From: Oscillospiraceae bacterium
GTDB taxonomy: Bacteria; Bacillota; Clostridia; Oscillospirales; Acutalibacteraceae
Length of the DNA: 10,762 nt
Reading direction: 5' to 3'
NCBI GenBank assembly: GCA_003520555.1
Contig: DOUO01000185.1
Span: 1-10,762, forward strand
Below, piece by piece: positions 1 to 6,537 of the stretch. How positions within the stretch are numbered: the first letter of the stretch is position 1; every line of letters begins with the position of its first letter. The notes beneath the pieces are model-generated. The model saw only the letters and a program-made list of their open reading frames with translations. It searched no databases and was not told the DNA's origin. Both the position numbers and the translations under genes were made by a program.

Positions 1-928
1 CATCCTCAATAGTTACGGCTTCCTCGCCTATGGCGGCAGCAAGGGTTTCAAGTCCCACGGGTCCGCCGTTGTAAAACCTAATAATCGCTTCAAGCATCCG
101 CCTGTCGTTTTGGTCAAGCCCGAGCTCGTCAATTTCAAGTCTGTCAAGCGCGGTTCTTGCGGTGTCACAGGTGATTACGCCGTCGCTCATAACCTGAGCG
201 AAGTCGCGCACGCGTTTGAGCATACGGTTTGCTATTCGCGGAGTGCCGCGCGAACGCGAGGCTATTTCAAGCGCGCCGTCCTCGTCTATTTCAATACCCA
301 GGATACCCGCGCTGCGCTTTACGATTCCGGCAAGCTCCTCGGGCGTATAAAGCTCAAGTCTTAACACTACGCCGAAGCGGTCGCGCAAGGGAGCGGTAAG
401 CTGTCCTGCCCTGGTGGTTGCGCCCACAAGGGTGAAACGCGGAAGCGGCAGGTGGTACGAAGCCGCCATTTGTCCTTTGCCGGTGATTATATCAATTGCG
501 AAATCCTCCATCGACGGGTAAAGCACTTCCTCAACCGCGCGGCTGAGCCGGTGTATTTCGTCAATAAAAAGCACGTCTCCTTCGTTTAAGTTGGTAAGAA
601 GCGCCGCCAAGTCTCCCGGTTTTTCAATTGCGGGGCCCGAGGTAATTCGGCAGGAAACACCGAGTTCATTTGCGATAATGCCGGCAAGCGTGGTTTTGCC
701 GAGTCCCGGAGGACCGTAAAGCAAAACATGGTCAAGCGTTTCGTTCCTGATTTTTGCCGCCTCAATAAACACGCGCAGGTTTTCCTTCGCCTTGTCCTGA
801 CCTATATATTCGTCAAGATTTTTAGGCCTGAGCGGATTATCGCCCTCGGACACGTCCTCGGGAATTTCAGAGGTATCCGTTATTCGGTTTTCAAAATCAA
901 ATTCATCTGTAAACTGCATATTACTCAT
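1..928 (-). CDS. ruvB: RuvB, Holliday junction branch-migration ATPase (C-terminal end outside window)
   Basis: RuvB is the hexameric AAA+ motor that works with RuvA to drive Holliday-junction branch migration in the cytoplasm. The translation shows Walker A (GPPGLGKTT), Walker B with DEIH (FIDEIHRL), sensor-1 type GATTRAG, and the RDRFG arginine-finger region, followed by the winged-helix region with [13 protein letters not shown]. About 309 codons are visible; the family is usually 330-345 residues, so only the last few dozen are cut off by the window edge. The ATG at 928 is chosen because AAGG lies 7 nt upstream; an in-frame ATG at 919 is a weaker alternative. It starts 9 nt after the ruvA stop, so the two are surely cotranscribed. 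Identity is certain from the motifs and from gene order. Confidence 0.97.
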   Translation of the reverse strand, partial: MSNMQFTDEFDFENRITDTSEIPEDVSEGDNPLRPKNLDEYIGQDKAKENLRVFIEAAKIRNETLDHVLLYGPPGLGKTTLAGIIANELGVSCRITSGPAIEKPGDLAALLTNLNEGDVLFIDEIHRLSRAVEEVLYPSMEDFAIDIITGKGQMAASYHLPLPRFTLVGATTRAGQLTAPLRDRFGVVLRLELYTPEELAGIVKRSAGILGIEIDEDGALEIASRSRGTPRIANRMLKRVRDFAQVMSDGVITCDTARTALDRLEIDELGLDQNDRRMLEAIIRFYNGGPVGLETLAAAIGEEAVTIED

Positions 929-937
929 ATTATTACC

Positions 938-1540
938 TTATTTACGTCCCATTTCACGCAAGGTCATGGCGATGAGCTGTTCAACCGGAAGGCTGCTGTC
1001 GAATTTTGAAACCAACGGTGAAACCTCGCCGGGCGCATAACCCAACACTCCCAACGCTTCAATTGCCTTGGAAACATTGCCGGCGGAAACTGCCGCCGCT
1101 GCTCCCGTTACCGCGCTCATGTCACCGTCAGTGCTCATTGCCTTTGCGAGCTTGTCCTTTAACTCAAGTATAATGCGCTGGGCGATTTTTTTACCCACGC
1201 CCTGAGCGCGCGTTATTGACTTAACGTCATTTGAGGCTATTGCCATTGCAACCTGTTCGGGACTGAGCTCCGAAAGTATCGCGAGACCTGCCTTGGGGCC
1301 TACTCCGCTGACGCTTATAAGCGTTTTAAATGTCTCGAGCTCGGTTGTTGAAGCAAAACCGAAAAGCTCCATCGCGTCCTCGCGCACGTTTAAGTAGGTA
1401 TACAGCGTGACCTCGGTATTCGGCTTAAGCTGTTTTAAAGTATTGATTGTCGTCTGGCAGTTGTAGCCCACTCCGCCGCATTCGACAACAGCCGTTGACG
1501 GAGTTGTATGAATTAACTTTCCTCTTACTGAGTAAAACAT
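938..1540 (-). CDS. ruvA: RuvA, Holliday junction DNA-binding subunit
   Basis: RuvA binds the four-way junction as a tetramer and loads RuvB rings on opposite arms. The 200-residue protein has the usual length and three domains: an N-terminal OB fold (about 1-63), two helix-hairpin-helix motifs (SGVGPK at 78-83 and QGVGKK at 113-118) that contact the junction backbone, and a C-terminal three-helix domain (about 155-200, containing KAIEALGVLGY) that binds RuvB. The linker before domain III is rich in Ala, Gly and Ser, as expected for a flexible hinge. The ATG at 1540 has AAGGAG about 5 nt upstream. The gene sits between ruvC, which ends 39 nt upstream, and ruvB, which starts 9 nt downstream. 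Confidence 0.97.
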   Translation of the reverse strand: MFYSVRGKLIHTTPSTAVVECGGVGYNCQTTINTLKQLKPNTEVTLYTYLNVREDAMELFGFASTTELETFKTLISVSGVGPKAGLAILSELSPEQVAMAIASNDVKSITRAQGVGKKIAQRIILELKDKLAKAMSTDGDMSAVTGAAAAVSAGNVSKAIEALGVLGYAPGEVSPLVSKFDSSLPVEQLIAMTLREMGRK

Positions 1541-1579
1541 TTTGTCTCCTTAATCAGCGCAAAAGCGAATGTAATGCTT

Positions 1580-2095
1580 CTACTGATAATGCGTTCCTCT
1601 TTGATAAATTTTTCGCCTTAAGTCGGAGCCTGCCGCCTGAGCGTGACATATCGCTATTGCAAGGGCGTCGGCGGTGTCGTCGGGCTTGGGTATTTCGCTT
1701 AAATTTAAAAGCCTGCGCGTCATTTCCATAACCTGTGGTTTTTTTGCTTTGCCGTAGCCCGTGACTGCGGTTTTTACCTGCAAAGGCGTGTACTCAAAAA
1801 TAGGAATTTTTAACTGCTGCGCCGCAAGCAGAGTAACGCCTCTTGCCTGCGCTACCTTGATGGCGGTTTTTTGATTCGTCTGAAAATACAGCCGTTCAAT
1901 TGCAAGAGCGTCCGGACGGCACCGCTTAAGAATTGCGTAAAGCTCGTTGTAAATATATTCGAGGCGCTGATTAAAATCGGTATGCGCCTGCGTTTCAACA
2001 GAACCGAAGCCCAATGCCTTGTACGCGTTTGACTGAAAGCTGACAGCTCCCCAACCAACAATTGCGTAGCCCGGGTCTATTCCGAACACTACCAA
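1580..2095 (-). CDS. ruvC: RuvC, Holliday junction resolvase
   Basis: RuvC is the dimeric endonuclease that cuts Holliday junctions symmetrically and acts with RuvAB. The catalytic acidic residues of the RNase H-like fold can be placed: D7 in GIDPG, E67 in AIERLYFQ, and D139 and D142 in DDTADALAIA, matching the D/E/D/D set of the E. coli enzyme. I place the start at the TTG at 2095, giving 171 residues. GGAGGA (2102-2107) lies just upstream at good spacing, and the protein then begins MVVFGIDPG, as RuvC proteins do. An in-frame ATG at 2131 would add 12 residues, but it lies at or beside the predicted transcript start and has no ribosome binding site. It is the first gene of ruvCAB and ends in TAG. 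Confidence 0.95.
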   Translation of the reverse strand: MVVFGIDPGYAIVGWGAVSFQSNAYKALGFGSVETQAHTDFNQRLEYIYNELYAILKRCRPDALAIERLYFQTNQKTAIKVAQARGVTLLAAQQLKIPIFEYTPLQVKTAVTGYGKAKKPQVMEMTRRLLNLSEIPKPDDTADALAIAICHAQAAGSDLRRKIYQRGTHYQ

Positions 2096-2101
2096 AAAAA
2101 T

Positions 2102-2107
2102 TCCTCC
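2102..2107 (-). promoter_or_regulatory. Ribosome binding site deciding the ruvC TTG start
   Basis: The minus strand reads GGAGGA here, a strong Shine-Dalgarno sequence. It lies inside the longer open frame that begins at the ATG at 2131, so initiation is expected downstream, at the TTG at 2095 (6 nt gap) rather than upstream of the site. Confidence 0.75.
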
Positions 2108-2139
2108 GTACTTCAGGGTATAAAAATACATTCTATTTG

Positions 2140-2168
2140 ATTATATCACAATTGCAAGCAATACGCAA
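2140..2168 (-). promoter_or_regulatory. ruvCAB promoter (extended -10)
   Basis: On the minus strand there is TTGCGT (2163-2168), a 17 nt spacer and TATAAT (2140-2145), preceded by TGTGA so that it forms an extended -10. Predicted transcription starts near 2133, leaving a leader of about 38 nt before the TTG start of ruvC. The -35 box is only a few bases past the stop codon of the upstream lipoprotein gene, so ruvCAB can be expressed without read-through from it. Confidence 0.7.
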
Positions 2169-2174
2169 CATTTT

Positions 2175-2522
2175 TTAACGCTTTTTAAGCGTTACGGTTT
2201 TACCTTCAAAGCTTAAATCAAGCAGGTTGCCGCGCGGAGTGTATTTAAAGCCGTAATTCTGCGCTATTTGAGGCATAAAAATCACGAATTCCGTTTCATC
2301 GGCAAGGTATTTTCCCTCGATTTTCGTTTTGTCTTTTCCGTTTGATAATGTCAGACAGGCGATTTTGCCGTTAAAATCAAGGTCGATTTTTCCGCCCGAC
2401 TTAAGCTTGAGCTGCCACGAAGATGACGTCAGCTCGCCGACGCAGCTCGTTTCCCCTGTTTCACAACCGCATAAAAACAGCGCGAATGTGATAAAAATAA
2501 GCGTAAAGACAAATTTTTTCAA
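2175..2522 (-). CDS. Small predicted lipoprotein, function unknown
   Basis: This encodes about 115 residues. It opens with MKK, a hydrophobic stretch of roughly 14 residues and a lipobox-like LCGC with the Cys at position 20, so it is probably lipidated and anchored on the outer face of the membrane. The mature part is a short, beta-rich sequence with alternating hydrophobic residues and a closing YTPRGNLLDLSFEGKTVTL segment. This resembles the small lipocalin-like lipoprotein domains (DUF5640-type) common in Clostridia; that family link is a guess. The TTG at 2522 is chosen because AAGGAG (2531-2536) lies 8 nt upstream. The GTG at 2531 overlaps that site and cannot be served by it. Its own promoter is unclear: a TATAAT at 2544-2549 lacks a good -35. 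It lies just upstream of ruvC on the same strand, with no functional link apparent. Confidence 0.75.
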   Translation of the reverse strand: MKKFVFTLIFITFALFLCGCETGETSCVGELTSSSWQLKLKSGGKIDLDFNGKIACLTLSNGKDKTKIEGKYLADETEFVIFMPQIAQNYGFKYTPRGNLLDLSFEGKTVTLKKR

Positions 2523-2617
2523 AATATTCACTCCTTAAGCGGTATTATATACTTATAAAAAATATTCGCGGATTTTAAAAGTATGCAAATATGTTATTTA
2601 CAGTTTTGTTATTATTC

Positions 2618-2646
2618 TTGAAAAGCAATAAAAGTTTTGCTATATT
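2618..2646 (+). promoter_or_regulatory. Promoter of the DUF2804 gene
   Basis: TTGAAA (2618-2623), a 17 nt spacer and TATATT (2641-2646) give five of six matches in each box, a strong sigma-A type promoter. Transcription should start near 2653, upstream of GGAG at 2666-2669 and the TTG start at 2678. This rules out the in-frame ATG at 2591 as the start, because it lies upstream of the promoter. Confidence 0.75.
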
Positions 2647-2677
2647 ATTTTTGACAGGAGTTATTGGAGTGGTTTAT

Positions 2678-3679
2678 TTGCAGCGTGAAATTACTCAGCC
2701 CTGCTTCGTTTTTGAAAGCTCGGGCGAGGTTATGCAGGCAGGATGGGCGCGCCGCCCGATGTTTGCGTATAACAAAAGCAAAAGCAAGTCGCAGCATCAC
2801 TGCGAACGCGATTGCTATTTTATTAATAACGGCGAGGTTTCGCTTTATTTATGCGTCGAAAATTATACGCCGGGTTTTTCGGTCAAGATTGCCATTGCCG
2901 ACCTTAAACGCGGCGGTGTGATTCATGACTGTGTGGTAAAAAAATTCAGCTTCAAAAAAATAAGCCTGCCCGAAGCGCCTCACAAAGGCGAGCTGCTGTA
3001 CACGGACAAGCTTATTCAATTGCAGATTACCCACAGCGTTGACAGCAGGATTTTGAAATGCGACTTCATTGATTTCGGCGCTATTAAAAATTTATATTTC
3101 AACCTTCATTTAAGCCGCCGCAAGGGCGACAGCCTAAATATTTTGGCGCCGTTTGAACGCAACCGCAGGTATTTTTATATGAAGCGGTTTGAACCCGAAT
3201 TTACCGCGGAGGGGATTATACGCGTAGGCGGACTTGAATATTCTTTAAAAGAAAATACCTCTCTTGCCTATTTTGACAGCGCGCGCTTTTACAAGCCCAG
3301 AAAGCACAACTATCAGCGGCTTGGCTGCGACACTGTGCTAAATTCCGGAAGAATATCGCTGAATTTGGCAAGCCGCGTGGGTGACAACCGCTACGGAAAT
3401 GAAAACTGCATGTTTATTGACGGTAAAATATTAAAGCTTCCGCAAATAAACGTAAAAGGTACGACCTTAAGAGAAGGCAGACCGTTTTACTTTTCGGATG
3501 ACGACGGCAAAATTGACCTGACTTTTAAGCCGTTTACGCTTAAGGGCAAGCCGATGAATGCCGTGATGGACAAAAGCGAGGTTATTTTCGGCAGGCTGTT
3601 TGGCTTTATTTGTTTGCCGGACGGCGAAAAGCTTGCGCTTGACAACGCGCAGGCACACTTGGTTTTTGCCGAATTTTAA
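2678..3679 (+). CDS. DUF2804 family protein
   Basis: This encodes about 333 residues, the usual size for the DUF2804 family, whose molecular function is not established. The N-terminus shows the family signature GWARRPMFAYN at residues 22-32, followed by a beta-strand-rich body with many paired aromatic and charged residues (for example RRYFYMKRFEP and GLEYSL). There is no signal peptide, so it is probably cytoplasmic. The open frame extends to an ATG at 2591, which would add a hydrophobic 29-residue leader. That leader is translated promoter DNA and should not be annotated as a membrane segment. The TTG at 2678 has GGAG 8 nt upstream and sits about 25 nt after the predicted transcript start. 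No terminator follows; the promoter of the Rrf2 gene begins 10 nt past the stop, so read-through into that gene is likely. Confidence 0.85.
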   Translation: MQREITQPCFVFESSGEVMQAGWARRPMFAYNKSKSKSQHHCERDCYFINNGEVSLYLCVENYTPGFSVKIAIADLKRGGVIHDCVVKKFSFKKISLPEAPHKGELLYTDKLIQLQITHSVDSRILKCDFIDFGAIKNLYFNLHLSRRKGDSLNILAPFERNRRYFYMKRFEPEFTAEGIIRVGGLEYSLKENTSLAYFDSARFYKPRKHNYQRLGCDTVLNSGRISLNLASRVGDNRYGNENCMFIDGKILKLPQINVKGTTLREGRPFYFSDDDGKIDLTFKPFTLKGKPMNAVMDKSEVIFGRLFGFICLPDGEKLALDNAQAHLVFAEF

Positions 3680-3688
3680 AATTTTTTC

Positions 3689-3717
3689 TTGCGCGGCGGT
3701 TATTTTTGTGATATAAT
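3689..3717 (+). promoter_or_regulatory. Promoter of the Rrf2 regulator gene
   Basis: TTGCGC (3689-3694), a 17 nt spacer and TATAAT (3712-3717), with TGTGA directly before the -10 box. The 11 bases TGTGATATAAT are identical to those of the ruvC promoter. Transcription is predicted near 3724, immediately before the dyad at 3728-3744. Confidence 0.75.
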
Positions 3718-3727
3718 CTATACATAA

Positions 3728-3744
3728 CTTACTAAATTGGTGGG
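3728..3744 (+). promoter_or_regulatory. Candidate Rrf2 autoregulatory operator
   Basis: The 17 bases CTTACTAAATTGGTGGG form an imperfect dyad centred on 3736. The core is AC.AA.TT.GT, and the remaining positions nearly all keep purine/pyrimidine symmetry. It starts a few bases after the predicted transcript start and includes the GGTGGG ribosome binding site, so a bound dimer would block transcription and be well placed to repress its own gene. Autoregulation is common in the IscR/Rrf2 family; that this dyad is the site is my inference. Confidence 0.45.
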
Positions 3745-3750
3745 ATTTGG

Positions 3751-4188
3751 ATGAAAATATCAACAAAAGGCCGTTACGCGCTCAGAATGCTGCTTGATTT
3801 GGCGGAGCATAAAAACGACGGATATATTGCCCTTAAAGACATCGCGGCAAGACAGGGAATCTCAAAAAAGTATCTTGAGCAAATTATTCCCGTGCTTAAC
3901 AAAACCGATATTTTAAACGCCAACCGCGGTTATCAGGGCGGATACAAGCTTGCGAAAAGCCCTGATAAATACACGGTGGGTGATATTTTAAGGCTTACGG
4001 AGGGCAGTCTGGCTCCCGTTGCATGCCTTGACCACAACCCCATTGAGTGCGACAGAAGCGACGACTGCATTACCCTGCCGATTTGGAAGGGGCTTTACAA
4101 GGTGATTTCGGATTATCTTGACAACATTACTTTGCAGGATATTTTGGACAACCGCGCGGAGCTTTACGCAAATGATTATGTGATATAA
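3751..4188 (+). CDS. Rrf2/IscR-family transcriptional regulator
   Basis: This 145-residue protein is a typical Rrf2 regulator. It has an N-terminal winged helix-turn-helix starting MKISTKGRYALRMLLDLA, a recognition helix around 37-46 (ISKKYLEQII), a wing with NRGYQGGYKLA (58-68), a linker helix, and a loop with three cysteines, C92, C100 and C106. These correspond to the three Cys that hold a [2Fe-2S] cluster in E. coli IscR (C92, C98, C104), so it probably senses Fe-S, iron or redox state. ATG 3751 has GGTGGG 6 nt upstream. In many Clostridia such a gene precedes nifS and iscU, but here the next gene is convergent and unrelated, so it is an orphan regulator whose targets lie elsewhere apart from its own promoter. 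The exact target class (IscR, CymR or NsrR-like) cannot be settled from sequence; the cysteine loop favours IscR-like. Confidence 0.92.
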   Translation: MKISTKGRYALRMLLDLAEHKNDGYIALKDIAARQGISKKYLEQIIPVLNKTDILNANRGYQGGYKLAKSPDKYTVGDILRLTEGSLAPVACLDHNPIECDRSDDCITLPIWKGLYKVISDYLDNITLQDILDNRAELYANDYVI

Positions 4189-4210
4189 CAAAGTTGGCTT
4201 TTGACAACAA

Positions 4211-4242
4211 ACGGCGGCTCAGACGAGCCGCCGTGTTTTTGT
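4211..4242. terminator. Bidirectional intrinsic terminator between the Rrf2 and membrane protein genes
   Basis: A perfect 10 bp GC-rich stem (4211-4220 pairing with 4225-4234) closes a 4 nt AGAC loop. It is followed on the plus strand by GTTTTTGTG and on the minus strand by TTTGTTGTC. It lies between two convergent stops (4188 and 4245), so it can end both transcripts, more efficiently the plus one. Confidence 0.88.
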
Positions 4243-4244
4243 GC

Positions 4245-4748
4245 TTAATATTCCCTTTCCTCTTTGGGGATTTTCTTTTTTTCGGGCTTTTCGGGTTCTT
4301 CCCGGTTTTTATTAAGGCGCATAAGCATTCCTGCCGTCGCAAGAAAGGTCAGAACAATGTACAAAAGAATTTGAAGCACCGATCCGATTTGAAGCGCGCC
4401 GGCGGGTACAACCATAAGTATAATCATAATGGCAAGAAAATTAAAAATAACCGAGAAGATGTTTTTTAAATTGCGTTCCTTGTCAAGAGCGCAGAAAAAG
4501 AAGCCCGCAACGGGGATTATCACCAAAAAGAAATACGGAAGGTATGTTACAAAGCCTCCGGCGCTGTTTATGCCGTCGAGGTTGCTCATTACCTTGTAAA
4601 TTATCGAAAAAACAGATTCGTCCTTAAGCTTTGTGTTGTTTGAAAGCATAACAAAGGGCGCGGTGCATAAAAATATCTGAAAAAGATAAATAAAACACAT
4701 TACAAGTCGAATTCTTTTTCTTTGTTTATTCTCAAATAATTTATTCAT
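4245..4748 (-). CDS. Four-helix membrane protein, function unknown
   Basis: This encodes 167 residues and I do not recognise a family. Four hydrophobic segments are visible at about 13-34, 66-87, 97-118 and 122-143. A basic N-terminal stretch (KQRKRIR) precedes the first, and the last 24 residues are a highly charged Lys/Glu/Pro tail. By the positive-inside rule both termini should face the cytoplasm, with a polar loop of about 30 residues (35-65) outside. No catalytic or transport motif is evident. ATG 4748 has GGAGG (4755-4759) 6 nt upstream. It is transcribed divergently from the GH13 gene with overlapping promoters, which suggests shared timing or competition between the two rather than proving a shared function. 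Confidence 0.8.
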   Translation of the reverse strand: MNKLFENKQRKRIRLVMCFIYLFQIFLCTAPFVMLSNNTKLKDESVFSIIYKVMSNLDGINSAGGFVTYLPYFFLVIIPVAGFFFCALDKERNLKNIFSVIFNFLAIMIILMVVPAGALQIGSVLQILLYIVLTFLATAGMLMRLNKNREEPEKPEKKKIPKEEREY

Positions 4749-4776
4749 TATTAGCCTCCATAAATATACTTTTTTT

Positions 4777-4805
4777 ATTGTACCACAAAATTACGATTTG
4801 CACAA
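4777..4805 (-). promoter_or_regulatory. Promoter of the membrane protein gene
   Basis: On the minus strand there is TTGTGC (4800-4805), a 17 nt spacer and TACAAT (4777-4782), with TGTGG directly before the -10 box. Transcription is predicted near 4770, giving a leader of about 22 nt. Its -35 box overlaps that of the opposing GH13 promoter. Confidence 0.65.
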
Positions 4806-4826
4806 TATGTTTTTTTGTGATACAAT
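4798..4826 (+). promoter_or_regulatory. Promoter of the GH13 gene
   Basis: TTGCAC (4798-4803), a 17 nt spacer and TACAAT (4821-4826), with TGTGA before the -10 box. Transcription is predicted near 4833, about 31 nt before the ATG at 4864. The 8 bases at 4798-4805 (TTGCACAA) contain the -35 boxes of both divergent promoters. I saw no clear catabolite-repression (cre-like) operator in the gap. Confidence 0.7.
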
Positions 4827-4863
4827 AATTAGGCGCAAAAACATATTACAAAGGAGAAAAGAT

Positions 4864-6474
4864 ATGAGTTTTATTAATGAATCCGTAATTTATAATATTT
4901 ATCCGCTCGGTTATTGCGGCGCTCCGAAGGAAAACGACTTTGTGCAAAGCTACCGACTGGATAAGATTTATGACATAATTGACCACCTCAAGAGCATGAA
5001 CGTTAACGCGTTGCTTTTTAATCCGCTTTTTGAAAGCTCAAGGCACGGCTACGACACAATCGACTACAAGAAGGTTGACAGCAGGCTCGGTGACAACGAA
5101 AGCTTTAAAAAGATTTGCAGTACCCTGCACAAAAACGGAATACGAGTTATGCTCGACGGCGTTTTTAACCATGTCGGCAGAGATTTTTGGGCGTTCAAGG
5201 ACGTTCAGGAAAAGAAATGGGATTCGCCTTACTGCGGCTGGTTCCAAAACCTGAATTTTAACGGCAGCAGTCCTTACGGCGACCCGTTTTGGTACGAGGG
5301 CTGGTCGGGGCACTACGATTTGGTAAAACTGAACCTGAAAAATCCGGACGTTGTAAATTATCTGCTTGACGCGGTAAATTTCTGGATTGACGAGTTTGAC
5401 ATTGACGGACTCAGGCTTGACGCCGCAAACGTCATTGACTTTGATTTCTTTAGAAGGCTCAAGGCGCTTTGCAAAAGCAGAAAACCTGATTTTTGGCTTT
5501 ACGGCGAGGTTGTAGGCGGTGATTACAGCCGCTGGGCAAACGATGAAATGCTTGATTCCGTCACAAATTACGAGTGCTACAAGGGCATTTATTCAAGCCA
5601 CAACGACCACAATTATTTTGAGATTGCCCATTCGCTTCAAAGGCAGTTCCAAAACGGCGGTATTTATCAAAATATTTACACTTATAATTTTGTGGACAAC
5701 CACGACGTCAACAGAATTGCGAGCGACCTGCGCGACAAAAACCACCTTTACAACGTGTACACCATGTTGTATACCATGCCCGGCGTGCCGTCCGTTTACT
5801 ACGGAAGCGAGTACGGAATTGAGGGCAGGCGCACGCATAACAGCGATTATGAGCTTCGTCCGTGCCTTGACTTAAACAATGTGCCGAACGCAAATTACCG
5901 GCTTTGCGAACATATTTCCAGGCTGGGCAAGGTCAGACTTGGTCTTGAAGCGCTGAAATACGGAAGGTTTGAAAACGTTAATATAATGAACGAAAAGCTT
6001 GTTTACAAACGCTTTACCGACAACCAGACCGTGTTTGTGTTATTTAACCTGACCGACCGCGAGGAACGCGTGGGATTTGATTCACGATGCAGCGCAAAGC
6101 TCACCGACGTGCTGAACAACAATGAGGTATTTGAGTGTAACGGCTGGTGCGAGCTTCCCGTTCCGCCGTACTCAACAAGAATATTGGTTGTAAACGACGG
6201 CAGCTTCAAGCTTGATTACGAAGCGGAAGCAAAAGCCGCTCCCATAGAAAAGCCAAAGCCCGAAAACGAGGAAATAACGCTTGGAAAATACCGTCATTTC
6301 AAGGGCGGCGAGTATGAGGTAACCGGCTTTGCGAAGCACAGCGAAAGCGGCGAAAGGCTTGTAATTTACAAAAGCCTTGAAAATCCCGACAACGTTTGGG
6401 CAAGGCCTTATGATATGTTTAAGGAAACAGTCCTTCGCGACGGTAAGAAGATTAAGAGATTCACCAAAATATAA
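4864..6474 (+). CDS. Cytoplasmic GH13 alpha-glucan-acting enzyme with C-terminal DUF1653 domain
   Basis: This 536-residue protein is a GH13 alpha-amylase family hydrolase or transglycosidase. The barrel (about 8-370) carries all the classic regions: DGVFNH (98-103), GLRLDAAN with nucleophile D186 and R184, GEVVG with acid/base E215, and FVDNHD with transition-state stabiliser D281. HGYDT at 61-65 is also typical. There is no signal peptide and no N-terminal starch-binding domain, so it should act inside the cell on imported maltodextrins or stored glycogen. A short domain C follows (about 375-450), then a Lys/Glu/Pro/Ala-rich linker, and a 63-residue DUF1653 domain (about 474-536: GKYRHFKGG, VIYKSL, WARPYDMF). 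DUF1653 is normally a small stand-alone protein. ATG 4864 has AAGGAG 7 nt upstream; the frame is open to an ATG at 4798, but that lies inside the promoter. Substrate and subfamily are not determined. Confidence 0.92.
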   Translation: MSFINESVIYNIYPLGYCGAPKENDFVQSYRLDKIYDIIDHLKSMNVNALLFNPLFESSRHGYDTIDYKKVDSRLGDNESFKKICSTLHKNGIRVMLDGVFNHVGRDFWAFKDVQEKKWDSPYCGWFQNLNFNGSSPYGDPFWYEGWSGHYDLVKLNLKNPDVVNYLLDAVNFWIDEFDIDGLRLDAANVIDFDFFRRLKALCKSRKPDFWLYGEVVGGDYSRWANDEMLDSVTNYECYKGIYSSHNDHNYFEIAHSLQRQFQNGGIYQNIYTYNFVDNHDVNRIASDLRDKNHLYNVYTMLYTMPGVPSVYYGSEYGIEGRRTHNSDYELRPCLDLNNVPNANYRLCEHISRLGKVRLGLEALKYGRFENVNIMNEKLVYKRFTDNQTVFVLFNLTDREERVGFDSRCSAKLTDVLNNNEVFECNGWCELPVPPYSTRILVVNDGSFKLDYEAEAKAAPIEKPKPENEEITLGKYRHFKGGEYEVTGFAKHSESGERLVIYKSLENPDNVWARPYDMFKETVLRDGKKIKRFTKI

Positions 6475-6492
6475 TTACGGAAAGCGCAAAAC

Positions 6493-6527
6493 GGAGCCGG
6501 CTCATTTGAACCGGCTCCTTTGTTATT
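6493..6527. terminator. Bidirectional intrinsic terminator between the GH13 and EF-G-like genes
   Basis: GGAGCCGG (6493-6500) pairs perfectly with CCGGCTCC (6511-6518) across a 10 nt loop, followed by TTTGTTATT on the plus strand. On the minus strand the hairpin is followed by GTTTTGCG, a poorer T-tract. It sits between convergent stops at 6474 and 6538, so it mainly ends the GH13 transcript and may also serve the opposite one. Confidence 0.85.
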
Positions 6528-6537
6528 GCCTATTTAA

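Noticed and set aside
2177..2193. A 7 bp hairpin (AACGCTT/AAGCGTT) at the end of the lipoprotein gene, first read as a terminator
   Set aside because: On the minus strand it is followed by A residues, not T; on the plus strand the T-run precedes it. It also overlaps the coding end. It is not a convincing intrinsic terminator for either strand.
2591..2677. N-terminal hydrophobic extension of the DUF2804 protein, which would look like a membrane helix
   Set aside because: The region contains the -35 and -10 boxes, and a strong ribosome binding site points to the TTG at 2678, so it is not translated.
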